Assembly: GCA_009733575.1 (NCBI GenBank)
Contig: ML769529.1
Coordinates: forward strand, 106,299-170,298
Length of the DNA stretch: 64,000 bases
Source: Gymnopus androsaceus JB14
Lineage: Eukaryota > Basidiomycota > Agaricomycetes > Agaricales > Omphalotaceae
Direction of reading: 5' to 3'
Under the pieces are notes generated by a model. That model saw only the letters and a program-made list of their open reading frames with translations, was not told the origin of the DNA and did no database searches. How positions within the stretch are numbered: position 1 is the stretch's first letter; the number at the start of each line of letters is the position of its first letter. Made by a program: the position numbers and the translations under genes. Below, in pieces: positions 37,117-47,248 of the stretch.

Positions 37117-37556
37117 GGTGGATGAATTGTGGATGAATGAACGCAAGAGGCTTATGTGAAAGTTTACGGTTTTAGCTGAGATATATTGGTGGTTAAAATA
37201 TGCCTCCAGAGCCTGTATTTATATGTTCTAGCTAATAAGTACATGGGAATAACCTACATAAATGACTCGATTCAACTACTACTGTACTTGGCTTATTAAG
37301 TAAAACCGAGAACTTCCGTTCCATAATGAGTAAGCTGCTCCGGCTTGTTATTCCAACAACTTATTGCACGATTCGATAGATAGTCATAGATCAGATGAAA
37401 GAAAATCAGCTGCACCCGGGTGACATAGATCTCAAAACTTCTTTTTGAATCTGATAAAGCTTTCCTTGAGAGTAGAGGCATTTGGCATAGTCAAGGCATA
37501 GTCCACAACATGGTCAAGAACGTTTACATTCCATGTCGACTACGCATTTTTATCAC
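37117..37556. repeat. Duplicated upstream region, unit C
   Basis: Near-identical partner of 34828-35274. See that entry for the comparison. It implies a recent segmental duplication. Confidence 0.85.
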
Positions 37557-37880
37557 TTTCAGGACCTACGGTATCGCTCCGGATGGTACTCGTGTAAACG
37601 AGGTGGTCCCGGAACATGATCCAGAAGGTGCAGAGGTACCTGGGACAGCGGTAGCAGTGTTTCGACACATCGGAGGAGGAAGAGGAAGGAGAGTCTACCA
37701 GCTCAACCCGGCGACTGTCATCGAATCGTTGGTGCTTGCAACTCCGTAGCTGACGCGCGCGAAGGTAAAGGAGATGTCGATATCGGCGTCAGCGTCAACG
37801 CAGGAAGAGCCTCCAATCAGTACATGAGCATGGGCACGGCGCGGAGCGGGTTATTGAGTTTGGGTAGAACTCTTAGAGCA
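37557..37880 (+). pseudogene. Copy of the Sec14-like last exon, fragment 2
   Basis: This second displaced copy of the Sec14-like terminal exon again starts at the old intron/exon border (…TTTCAGGACCTACGGTATCG). It keeps NEVVPEHDPEGAEVPGTAV in one phase, then loses frame after several small deletions. It is closer to fragment 1 than to the parent exon, so it arose by duplicating the already chimeric unit. Confidence 0.88.
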
Positions 37881-38097
37881 AGATGACGACACTGTGCATC
37901 CTCTCAGTGGAGTGGTTCTATATGTCTGAGGAGGCCGCGAATGTAGATTTAGATCACCAGTGTAAGAGGGAATTATTATTACATAGACAGCAACATTTTA
38001 TTGGTTCAGAGAAATATTTGCGTATAATTTATCTATTGTACATAGTGCTCAAGTCGCATTATCATGAAAGTCAATTATTACCAGTGGGTCCAGACGC

Positions 38098-38683
38098 TCA
38101 CATGTTTCTAAGACGCTGATACATCGTCCTATCAAATAGACGAACCAGGTCCTTCACTCCATCCAATTTGGGTCTGTAACGTCCCGAATTTGGGAGCGAA
38201 CAAACCGCAAAGTCTTTCTTTTCGGTCAATGAACCAGTAGCAATGAAAGGCACCAGTCAGCCCATCGTTCCCGCTTTCCTTGAGTACTCGTCTGGACCAT
38301 CTTCCACGAGCAAGATTCCACCCAAGCCCCAGTCCTTTTTCCCGGCTGGATTTTTCGGCGAGTTCGTCATATGGTTACTGAAGAATTGCGCCATCGATTG
38401 TCGCGGCTTGTCTTCCAGCTGTGGTCGGAAGAAGTCGTCCACGTATTCCGGTCGAAGCAATTTGCCGTCATTGCTGAGCAGACTGTGCAGCATTTTTATG
38501 TATTCCTGCGGACTAGTGAAGAGACCGCCTCCGCCAAAGGCAAACTCGGGGTCTTTCTTGAAAAATGTTTCGTCTGAATGTACGAGTTTCCCGGTGTTTT
38601 GGTCGACCTTGGTCATGTCCCCGCATCTGGCTAGCATATCTGGTCTACGTTGGAGGTAGAAAGTCATATTCTTGATACCCAAG
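38098..38683 (-). pseudogene. Beta-lactamase-like, copy 4 (5' truncated)
   Basis: Only the last half of exon 3 is present, from LGIKNMTFYLQRRPDMLARC to the common end (RLRNM, stop at 38098). A one-base loss near 38169 and others near 38196-38260 break the tail. Homology stops abruptly at about 38683, inside the codons for LGIK, where unrelated phosphotransferase-like DNA starts. Confidence 0.88.
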
Positions 38684-39120
38684 ACTTTGTCAAGGGTCAA
38701 ACTATAGATCATGTCTGACCAGTATACTCGATATGGCAGAAAATCTCCGTCGCTTTCACCTTGCGTTGATATCTTCAGCTTCATCATTTAAAGACGTATT
38801 CGAGCCCCCCGGCCCAATCGGTTGAGCCCAGCGACTATCTTTGGTGTGAGGTCTCCGCGGGTCCCTATGCCTCGTATACAGAGCTGTCGGATTTTTTCAA
38901 TCAACGGTGCAAGATGATGACACAATCACCATGGACGATGCATCCCGGACAGTGCGATTTGACGACTTGAATTCATCGCCGCTTGACATTACCATCAGAC
39001 CTTACCTGGAACATCATCGTAGGTGAAGACGGTCAAATCTGGATCATCGATTGGGAAAAAGCTGGATATTATCCTCCTTGGTTTGAATGTGTGACAGTGG
39101 ATCAGCAGATGGAGCTTTAG
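38684..39120 (+). pseudogene. Phosphotransferase (APH/choline-kinase fold) remnant
   Basis: On the plus strand the sequence reads FVKGQTIDHV, then after stops YLQLHHLKTYSSPP and GPYASYTELSDFFNQRCKM, and finally GEDGQIWIIDWEKAGYYPPW followed by FECVTVDQQMEL and a stop at 39118-39120. IDWExAGxYPxxFE is the metal-binding and C-lobe motif of fungal aminoglycoside-phosphotransferase-like proteins. In-frame stops, a missing N-lobe and a damaged HxDxxxxN catalytic loop (near 38960-39010) show it is dead. It is fused to the truncated beta-lactamase-like copy. Confidence 0.7.
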
Positions 39121-39651
39121 TTGAAAACGTTGCGCAAACGTCGTGGCAATTTCTCAACCTTTACTAAACTCATATCTTGTCCGCTCGCTCTAGTTGAAGG
39201 ATAACTACCATATGTACGAGAATCGGATTCCTTTCATTTGTGGTCCGTTACTTTACACAGCGCAGTTGGGTGAACGGGATGGGTCTTGCCTGTATGCAGT
39301 AATCATTTATCTTGCAGTTACGATTGATTATTCATTATGAACTGAGAGACGTACCTCAGTTTTCTTTGTCCTCAGCTGCTTTGTTTTAGGAGGCTGAAGG
39401 AACGAAGGACGAAATGAGAACATTATCTGCAACCGGCGAAATTTACGGTGAGAAGGAAGAAATGGCCTGAATGCGTTCGATTATTTAAAACATTGTAAAT
39501 ATTCCATGGTGGTGTTGAATAGTTGAATAGTTTGTGGACTAGTAGTCAGCTATAATCATAGACCAAACTGTCAGCATCGCAAAGAAGAAATGAGTCTAAA
39601 AGCATGCATACTAACATGGCGAGGTATACTGTATGAGGTACTGGCGCCCAT
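39121..39651. other. Intergenic
   Basis: 3' flank of the MINDY gene and of the phosphotransferase remnant. No gene is supported. Confidence 0.45.
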
Positions 39652-41089
39652 TTACATGATGATACAATCCTTCTTTTTTCTCTCTTTCCGTTGTCTCTTT
39701 TCCTCCTTTTCCTGCTGCTTCTGAATCTCCTCCTGTCGTTTGGCTTCCTTTTGTTCAGCATGGTATATACGCTCGAGACGAAGACGATCATTCTCCTCCG
39801 CTTGGAGCTGTTGTGCTAAGGCCAGATCCACCGGATCGGAAGGATAGAATTCTGACTGTGCCATCATTAACGCCTCCTCCGCCGTCCGCCCAGCAAAATC
39901 GCCCCCTGCAGGACTCGATTTGACAAAGGAAGAGTCAACAAACGTCGACATTCCTCCATCGACGTCTTCTATTCGTTCCCACACAATGGAAGGCTCGTTC
40001 AAAAAGACATAATCTGTGACCAGGGAATATAGTGAGGGATCGTCCGGTGTGTCGCGTTTGTACAAAACGGATAGGTGAAGGTTGCGGTAGAGAGCGATGA
40101 GAGTGCCGGGTTTGGTTGTGGAGGCGAGATGAAAGAGCCCATGGTACGTGAGCTGGGATTGCGTAGTGTCTAGGAAATGGCGGATGGACGTAGCTAAGAG
40201 GCAAAACAGGTTAGCAAGAATTGGAGGAAGGAGCAACAGAACAACATACCATTCTCAATCTTGGACCTCTCCTTATCTGATAGCATAGGCGACTTGCTTG
40301 ACCCAGCTTGTGGGATGTCCGAGTCTTCCAAGACAAACTGTCCTTTTGTAAGATGATCCACTTCCGCTATCAGCAACACTGCGCTATCATAGTCCTGGGT
40401 TTGTGACACTGCCTCGAATTCGGGGCTTTCTGGGTCTACAAGCCATCCATGGACGAGATCAATTCCGACTTGTTCAAAAAGTTTGAGCTCGCCGCTTGTA
40501 CCGTTCGGTCTGAATGACTTGGCACCCGTAAACAGTGGATTCAAATCCATGCCCTCTAATAAGAGCCAGGGTGTCAGTACGCGTATTATCGAGCTTCAGC
40601 ATGCTTACTCTGCGTATAAGGCAATATCTCAAGGGCGGCAGAAATGTCCACGTCAGGACAAGTCATGAGGAGATGCTCTGCGAGCAGTTGAGAGAGGAAT
40701 TCATATGACACGGTTTTTCGGCCAGGAGGAAGGATTTCTATTGCGCCTCGCAGTATAAGAATGTTGCCTAATTTACAGCAGAGCCGTAAGCTTAATGATC
40801 AAGGAAACGAGATGCCACGTACAAATTGCTATAAACGAGCAAGGACTTGTTTAAATCCTCGTCAATTAGATATTATCACAACCAGCAATTCATGGACGTA
40901 CCCATTGTAATTTTGAGTGATAATATTGGTACTTTTTCTATTCTCTCCCTCTCCAAATTCGATGGTCTTCAGATACCAGACTTCGGCTTCAGAGCTGTGA
41001 TAGTTATCTACAGAAGCCTGAATTTGTGATTCTGTCATCGCGGGCTCTATTTGTGGTGGTACTGCTGGCAGCTGAGGATCTTCGACCAT
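39652..41089 (-). CDS. MINDY-family deubiquitinase with MIU and CaaX box
   Basis: MINDY enzymes are cysteine proteases that trim Lys48-linked ubiquitin chains. Start MVEDPQLPAVPPQIEPAM at 41089. Motifs in order: EVWYLKTIEFGEGENRKSTN; the oxyanion and catalytic Cys region QNYNG joined to PCSFIAICNILILRG; CPDVDISAALEILPYTQ; GMDLNPLFTGAKSF; and LVHGWLVDPESPEF with the catalytic His. Then HFLDTTQSQLTYHGLFHLAS and LYRNLHLSVLYKR. The tail has an MIU-like ubiquitin-binding helix (PVDLALAQQLQAEENDRLR), a long charged helix (KRQEEIQKQQEKEEKRQRKE) and ends DCIIM, a CaaX box predicted to be prenylated. The join at the catalytic Cys needs the donor GG|GTACGT and acceptor AAG|TCC. About six exons. Confidence 0.92.
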
Positions 41090-41846
41090 ATTAAATATAA
41101 GGATAGATGTGGTTTAAGTTATAGAGATGAAAGAGAGAACAAGAAGCTGGTTATATGGGAGGAATAAGCTGCGCAACTTCTGCGCAAATCCGGGCGCAAA
41201 CACTGCAATGAATCAATGAATCGAAAATCTGAGAACTGAGCTGGAACTGAGGCTGCGGGGAAAGTGCCGGTGGCGATGTAATAGCTTATTAGACGCCCGT
41301 CTCGCCACACACTTGAACTTGAACTTGAACTTGAAGTTTGAACGCAGCTGCAGTTTATCTCTCAGCAACTATCAGCGCCAAATCGAGATGGAAAGCCCAA
41401 AAGAATACTGATGGGACCTGGGTATCGTCATTGGTCAAATACGCGTGCAAAGGCTTCAATCGGACTGCCTCAATGTTATACACTTCATTTATGATTGTGT
41501 ATTACTCTGCCTACGGGAGAATAGACCCAACCGAAGTCTAGGAAATTTAGCTGGGATTTATCTCGACTTATGACGGTGGCTACGTTATTGATGAGATAGG
41601 GTTCTTTGTCGGCTCAGTTCTCTTTCTAACCAGCAAATCGAATGAATCGTGGGGTGGCACGTCTCATTTCAGTCCGGTATATGGAAATGTCCTGTATGCT
41701 CCGAGTCTATGTAAAGGTTTATTTTCAGGCTCTCGTGTGTGCGGTCGAATCTTAAAACGCCACAGCTACCCATGGACCGTATTGCGCATTTATATGGGCT
41801 GTAGTATTGCTTTATCTCGACATCGGTTGCTCTACGTCATTTACTC
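41090..41846. other. Upstream/intergenic
   Basis: It lies between the divergent MINDY and alpha/beta-hydrolase starts. A (GAACTT)n run of about four units is at 41311-41337. A frame at 41338-41541 has no motif. Confidence 0.45.
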
Positions 41847-43084
41847 ATGCCTATCTTCACTCTTCCCAATAGCATCGAGTTCTTCTACATTGACAGTGGT
41901 CTTCCAAGCACACCTGCCTATACCACATATTTTGTTGTACATGGGCACTCTTTTCACAGTGGTAAGTCTTTCTGCATGTTAAAGCGCAAGATTTGACCTC
42001 TCGTTCATAGGCGTCTTTAAACGGCTCCTCCCTGTCGCACACAAGAATTCTCATCGGATGATTGCAGTGAATCGTCGGGAATATGCAGGCTCTACTCCTT
42101 ACACTGAAGCTGAACTGGATGTTTTCGCTCAAGGCTCAGATGAACAACGCTTGCACCTGCTGCTGAGCGAAGGCACGAATTTGGCTCTCTGTCTGGAAGG
42201 CTTGATTCACTCGCTTTGTCTACAAGAAGTTAGTGATTGTTGGGTGGTCATTGGGAAACCTATTCGCATTATCCTTGCTGGCATCCATTTCCTCGCTTCC
42301 GCAGGCTGTTCGAGAAAAGCTTGCATTATCTGTTCACAAGATTATCATGTGGGGTGAGCGTTCAATCTACTACTCAAGTAGGTAAATAGGTAACCTGAAT
42401 CTCCAAAAGAACCACCTGTCCACTGTCTAGGTGTGGAACCCCCTCCAACCTATCTTCCTCTTTTGGATCTGGACATAGCTCCCGAGGCCAGACCTTTAGC
42501 GTTTGTCAGATGGGTTAGTTATTACTATACACACGGCGATCCTATCCAAGCGCGACATAGCCCAATTCGACCAGGGCTACAGTGACCCCAACCGAAGAGG
42601 TACCTTCAAAGAGACACCTTTCGAAGAGTTGAGTAGAATCATCGATTTAAGTCCCGGGGATAGATGCGATACTTTTCTTCTCGGTCCTGCATTCGCGGAG
42701 GCCGAGCGAATCGTCACAAACAGAGCACTATTCGACATTTCAACTAGATCGGCATGGGGTGCTACGGATATATGGAACCTAGTTGGAGATGCAAGTACTC
42801 CCAGCATCCTAGCTGCGACTTGGTTCTTAGAAGATCAAGTGCAGTCCCAGCATTCCGATATTCACTTTTCTGTCATCAAAGGAGTGAATCATTTTGTACG
42901 TTTGAGCCTTATGTTTATCGACTGAAGGCTAAATTTTTTTTTCTAGCAAATGTGGGATGATCCCGAAAGTTGCATGAAAGAACTTGAATTATGCACAGTC
43001 AAAGTCCTCAGTGCCAGCGCTAGTGTAGATAGTGCCATAATGATATGCGACGGTTCGAACAGGCGGTCAAAGCGTAGGATATGA
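41847..43084 (+). pseudogene. Alpha/beta-hydrolase, copy 1 (frame-disrupted)
   Basis: Start MPIFTLPNSIEFFYIDSGLP at 41847, with VVHGHSFHS (HG oxyanion region) ending exon 1. After a GTAAGT…TAG intron, GVFKRLLPVAHKNSHRMIAV and NRREYAGSTPYTEAELD follow, then LCLEGLIHSLCL. The nucleophile elbow, expected as GWSLG, is present in the DNA (GGGTGGTCATTGGGA near 42238-42254) but out of phase. Copy 2 has 12 bases (CTACCGCCACGA) where this copy has 10 (CTACAAGAAG). A later extra base near 42540 precedes FDQGYSDPNRRGTFKETPFE. The C-terminal VIKGVNHF (catalytic His region) and MWDDPESCMKELELC are kept. The substrate is unknown. Confidence 0.68.
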
Positions 43085-44439
43085 TCATACTAAATAGGAG
43101 CACATATTACACCGAACTTTTCTCCACCCACGGGTTTAGTATCTAGGGGGCTTCTGGAAACTTCCACTGACTGAATCCATACTTCTTATACTCGCGGTGC
43201 CAGTGCCTTCGGTTGACGCTCAGATTTTAACACTATTTATAATCGTCCAAAATGGGTTTTATACTGGCATCAACATCGGAATGCTGTGGGGATGAACCTA
43301 TATTCAGGTCTAGTTATAGCACTTCAGTTTACCTGTGGAGACAATCTCCCGCAACATAATTAGACAATGTTCAGCTCGTACTACTTATTTGGTGAAGTAC
43401 CGCAAGAAAAGAAGAAATAAACATTGAGAGCAACTACGATTAAACATTGTCTACCAGCATCCACAAAGGCAACAACTGCATCAAGCAGAGCCTGTACACA
43501 TGGGGTAGATGACTTAGTGTCAGTACCTACACTGCCAACTAAGGGCCCATTTCCGATAAACAGTCTGTCTGATTCTGACCAAGGAGATTACCGCAACTAG
43601 TTCACCGGAGAATCTATGGCCGGTTCAGCAAGTCGCGTGTGTATTTCCAGAGATCAAGTTCGAGAATCTCATGATGTCAAGACACTTCAAGTTACAAAGT
43701 CGATTTTCATTTTACCAAGATAAATAAGGAGACCTATCTACTTAGCAACGACCTATGATATAAATATGTACCTACAACAAACCAATGTACTCGTGGATAC
43801 GGTACTTCACAATCCAAACAATACTATGTATCCACAATGACCCGATCATTGTCTCAGACATAACTTCGATTAGCTAGCTCCTAGATATTACCATTGTGGC
43901 TATCCAAACCGCAAAGTAAATTAACAAGGGAGAGAGGGGGATAACAGAGATGGTGAAGGAAATATAGCTTGACAGAAAAGCGGAATGTTAGAATAGAATC
44001 TAGATTGAAGATAGCTAAGTATATAATAATGAAGTTAATGAACACCAGTTATCATTACTTGGAAACCAATCGGGGTTCTCATTATTGCATGTTATTACAA
44101 TAAAATTCTGCTGTGGTCCCAACTTTTAAGTTTGGCTCCCGACTGGGGTGACCCACTGCTCACATTCCGCCCAATGTAAAATTGGTCAATTTTCAAATGC
44201 CAGTGAGTGCTCAGTTCCGTTCAGACTCTACTACCACTCCCCTCGCCGGTAGTTTTTTTTTTTTTTGAATGTTTTACTAAAAGTATCATGTCAACAACGC
44301 GCCAGGCCCATATCTGAATGTGGACGGAGATACCATCCAGACCTATATGTTTATGCCATACGGTCAATTCCGATGCATATAGGCTGGCGCTTTATCTATC
44401 GAACATGGTTGCTCTACTGAAATCGTCGTCCTTTTCCTT
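43085..44439. other. Intergenic between hydrolase copies
   Basis: AT-rich; a T-run of about 16 lies at 44251-44266. No gene is supported in about 1.35 kb. Confidence 0.45.
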
Positions 44440-45625
44440 ATGCCTATATTCAACCTCTCCAATCGCATCAAATTCTTCTACAATGATAGCGGTACTCCGA
44501 GCTCACCCGCTTATACCACATATTTTGTTGCACATGGGCACTCTTTTCAGAGTGGTAAGTCTTCAAGTTTCTGCATGCTAAAGCCCAAGATTTGACCTTT
44601 CGCTTATAGGCGTCTTTCAACGGCTCTACCCTATTGCACATAAGAATTCTCATTGGATATCGGATTACCGTGAATCGCAGGGAATATCAAGGCTCTACTC
44701 CTTACACTGATGCTGAACGGGATGTTTTCACTCAAGGTTCAGATGACCAACGTTTGGATCTGCTATTGAGCGAAGGCAAAAATTTGGCTCTGTGTCTGGA
44801 AGGCCTGATTCACTCGCTTTCTCTACCGCCACGAGTAGTGATTTTCGGCTGGTCATTGGGAAAGTTATTCACACTACCCTTGCTGGCATCCATTTCTTCG
44901 CTTCCGCAGGCTGTCCAGGAAAGGCTTGCGTCATCTGTTCACAAGACTATCGTCTGGGGTGAGCATTTCAGTCTACTGTCTGTATAAACACACAATTGGC
45001 ATTCAAAAGATCCTCCTGTCCAGTTCTTAGGTATGCAGGCTCCCCAACATATGTTCCTCTCTTGGACCTAGACATTGCGCCCGAGGCCAGGCCTATGGCA
45101 TTCCTCAAATGGCTTGGTTACTACATCATGCACGGTGGCCTATTCAAGCGCAACATCACCCGATTCGACAAGGGCTACAGTGACCCAAACAGAAGGGGAA
45201 CATTCAATTGTCTACCTTTGCAAGAATTAGCCGAGATGATCGATTTAAATGCTTCATCTAGAAGTGATTCACTGATTCCCGATGCTTCTCTCGGTCAACC
45301 TGGGTTCTTAAAAGTCGCCGGAATCATCACAAACAAAGCACTATTTGACACTTTAACACCCTCAGCATGGGGTGGCATGGATGTCTGGCACTTATTCGGG
45401 AATTCTAATATCCCCCAAATCATGGCCGCTACTTGGTTCTTGGAAGATCAAGTGCATTGCCAGCCATACGCCATTTAATTTTCTGTCGCTAGAGGAGCCA
45501 ATCATTTTGTACATTCTTGATTCATGTCTTTGTTGCTGGAGCCTTATATCTTTGTTTAGCAAAGGTGGGACGATCCCGAAAGCTGCATAAAAGAGCTTGA
45601 ATTATGTTCACTTAAGATTTGGTAG
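44440..45625 (+). pseudogene. Alpha/beta-hydrolase, copy 2 (frame-disrupted)
   Basis: Tandem partner of copy 1. Start MPIFNLSNRIKFFYNDSGTP at 44440, YFVAHGHSFQS, intron, GVFQRLYPIAHKNSH. Four extra bases near 44652-44663, compared with copy 1, shift the phase before NRREYQGSTPYTDAERDVFT. The nucleophile elbow VVIFGWSLGKLFTLPLLASI is then intact, followed by VHKTIVW, an intron, and LLDLDIAPEARPMAFLKWLG, FDKGYSDPNRRGTFNCLPLQ and WDDPESCIKELELC. A further phase change lies near 45466. The gene stops with IW at 45623-45625. The two copies are broken at different places. Confidence 0.66.
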
Positions 45626-46339
45626 AGATAGCATGTCATAGTAATGTATGACAATTGGAACCAATGGCCAAACCGTAGTCAAAAGTGATATCATGTATGT
45701 TTAGACTAATTGCAAAATTAACGATGATCTCCGAATGCGATTTCCCCAGGGGCGAAGTCATGAAAATTCAAAGACATCTTTTTCAACTGAATTCACTACT
45801 ACATTCACTGAAGATCAAGGCTACTGTTGCAAATCGCTTGTAGTGGTGCTCAATTCGGGATGTCAAAGCGTTCAATATGCCTTTGACGTGGGATATTTGA
45901 TGGGGAAGGAGTCGGAGACACTTCCCTGGTCATTTGATCAGCTTCGACTAGAGCAGTAATCAGCATTTTCGATACTCTACTAGCAAAGCTATGCACAAGA
46001 AGCGGACTCTCCCTGTGGGACTGGTTGACATTGTCAACTTGGCCAAAAGTATCGATGATTCCATTCATTGCTTCAAGCACTGGACCCAGCATGACAGTTC
46101 TGTGATAACGACTAGACAGCCGAGCGCTCATAGTGATTCATTACTTGCATTGGACAATCAGAATGTAATACTTGAGTCTTGTGTTAGCGATAAGAGAATT
46201 GGAATGATCTTTGATATGTTCCATCAGGCGGATGGAAGCCTTATGACTAGGGTAAAAAGTTTTTTCTTTTTCTTTGCTGTTGTGCTGGACCAAATCACAT
46301 GTCAATGGTATGCCAATCAGCCAAACCTGTATCTTGGCC

Positions 46340-46409
46340 AATACATTCTGGAGCAAGGGTACCCTCTCCAGAGAGCTCCAGAGAGGGTACCCCCATTTCA
46401 GAATGTATT
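46340..46409. repeat. 70-bp perfect-armed hairpin
   Basis: The outer arms are AATACATTCTG at 46340-46350 and its complement at 46399-46409. The inner arms GGGTACCCTCTC (46357-46368) and GAGAGGGTACCC (46381-46392) are perfect, with a short loop around a central GAGCTC. It is not near a gene end, so a terminator role is unlikely. A small foldback element is possible. Confidence 0.85.
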
Positions 46410-46884
46410 AAGATGTCTTATCAACGATCCAGGTTTCGCTGATCAGTGGAGAATCAGCTATCGATTTATCCGTGTCTAAGCATCTCGCATACAGTATTGC
46501 TTAAGCAATAGGAGAGCCGATCTAAATTTCAGAAAGAATCCCGGTTCAGCTTCACTATATTTTTCTAAATTTCACAATCGGGAGATTGAGTATCTCCGGT
46601 CACATCTCAGCTCGAGGCTTTGCCTTTACCCTCAAAAGAAGCGCCGCGAACCCTGTAAAGCGCTCTCTTCGGCGCCTGCTGTTCTATCATTCCTGGTCGC
46701 ATGACACACATTTTGCTGATGAAGGGGCACTGACTAATATGTCCATATTTAGTCTAGCACGAAAACTAAGATAAATTACAACTTGTCAATTGACCTGCTT
46801 TTGTTTGACTGACCGAGCTGAAACAACATGGATCAAGTCAGGACAATTAGCACAATTAGCACAGCAGTAGTTGTCATGTACACG

Positions 46885-47133
46885 CATCAGCAAGACATGT
46901 ATGATGTGGCCAGCTCTTGCAAGTGCTGGACAGTGTCTCCAGAGCTCTAGCGCTCTAGATCCCAGATGGTCCGGCTGGCGCTGGTCAGAGCTCCCAGAGC
47001 CCTCAAAATTGCCTTATTTGGAAATTAAAATGAAATGTCACACGAGTTTATTTTTGACAGCACTGGCAAGCGCTGGGGCTCTGTTTACATATTGCTGTCA
47101 AAGTTAAAATGCAAAATACAGGGTTTGCTGATG
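46885..47133. mobile_element. CATCAG-ended MITE, member 1
   Basis: 249 bp, starting CATCAGCAAG and ending TTTGCTGATG. In inverted orientation it matches the element at 51840-52073: the same GATGTGGCCAG…CTTGCAAG phrase inside one end and TGTATTTTGCATTTTAA inside the other. No coding capacity. Confidence 0.75.
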
Positions 47134-47248
47134 ACCACTGTATTGCCCTTTGCATATTGTTCTGGAGTTTGATCATTTGATACTATACTAGTGAAGCACA
47201 TATAAGGGTAAGGGCTTGCTTGGGTTTGTAGCAATCTTTCTATCCATC

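Larger units (their letters stand above)
45626..47248. other. Intergenic with foldback elements
   Basis: It contains a strong hairpin (46340-46409) and a CATCAG-ended MITE (46885-47133), listed separately. Open frames at 45735-45959, 45991-46479 and minus 45850-46131 have no recognised motif. The longest of them runs through the hairpin. Confidence 0.45.
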
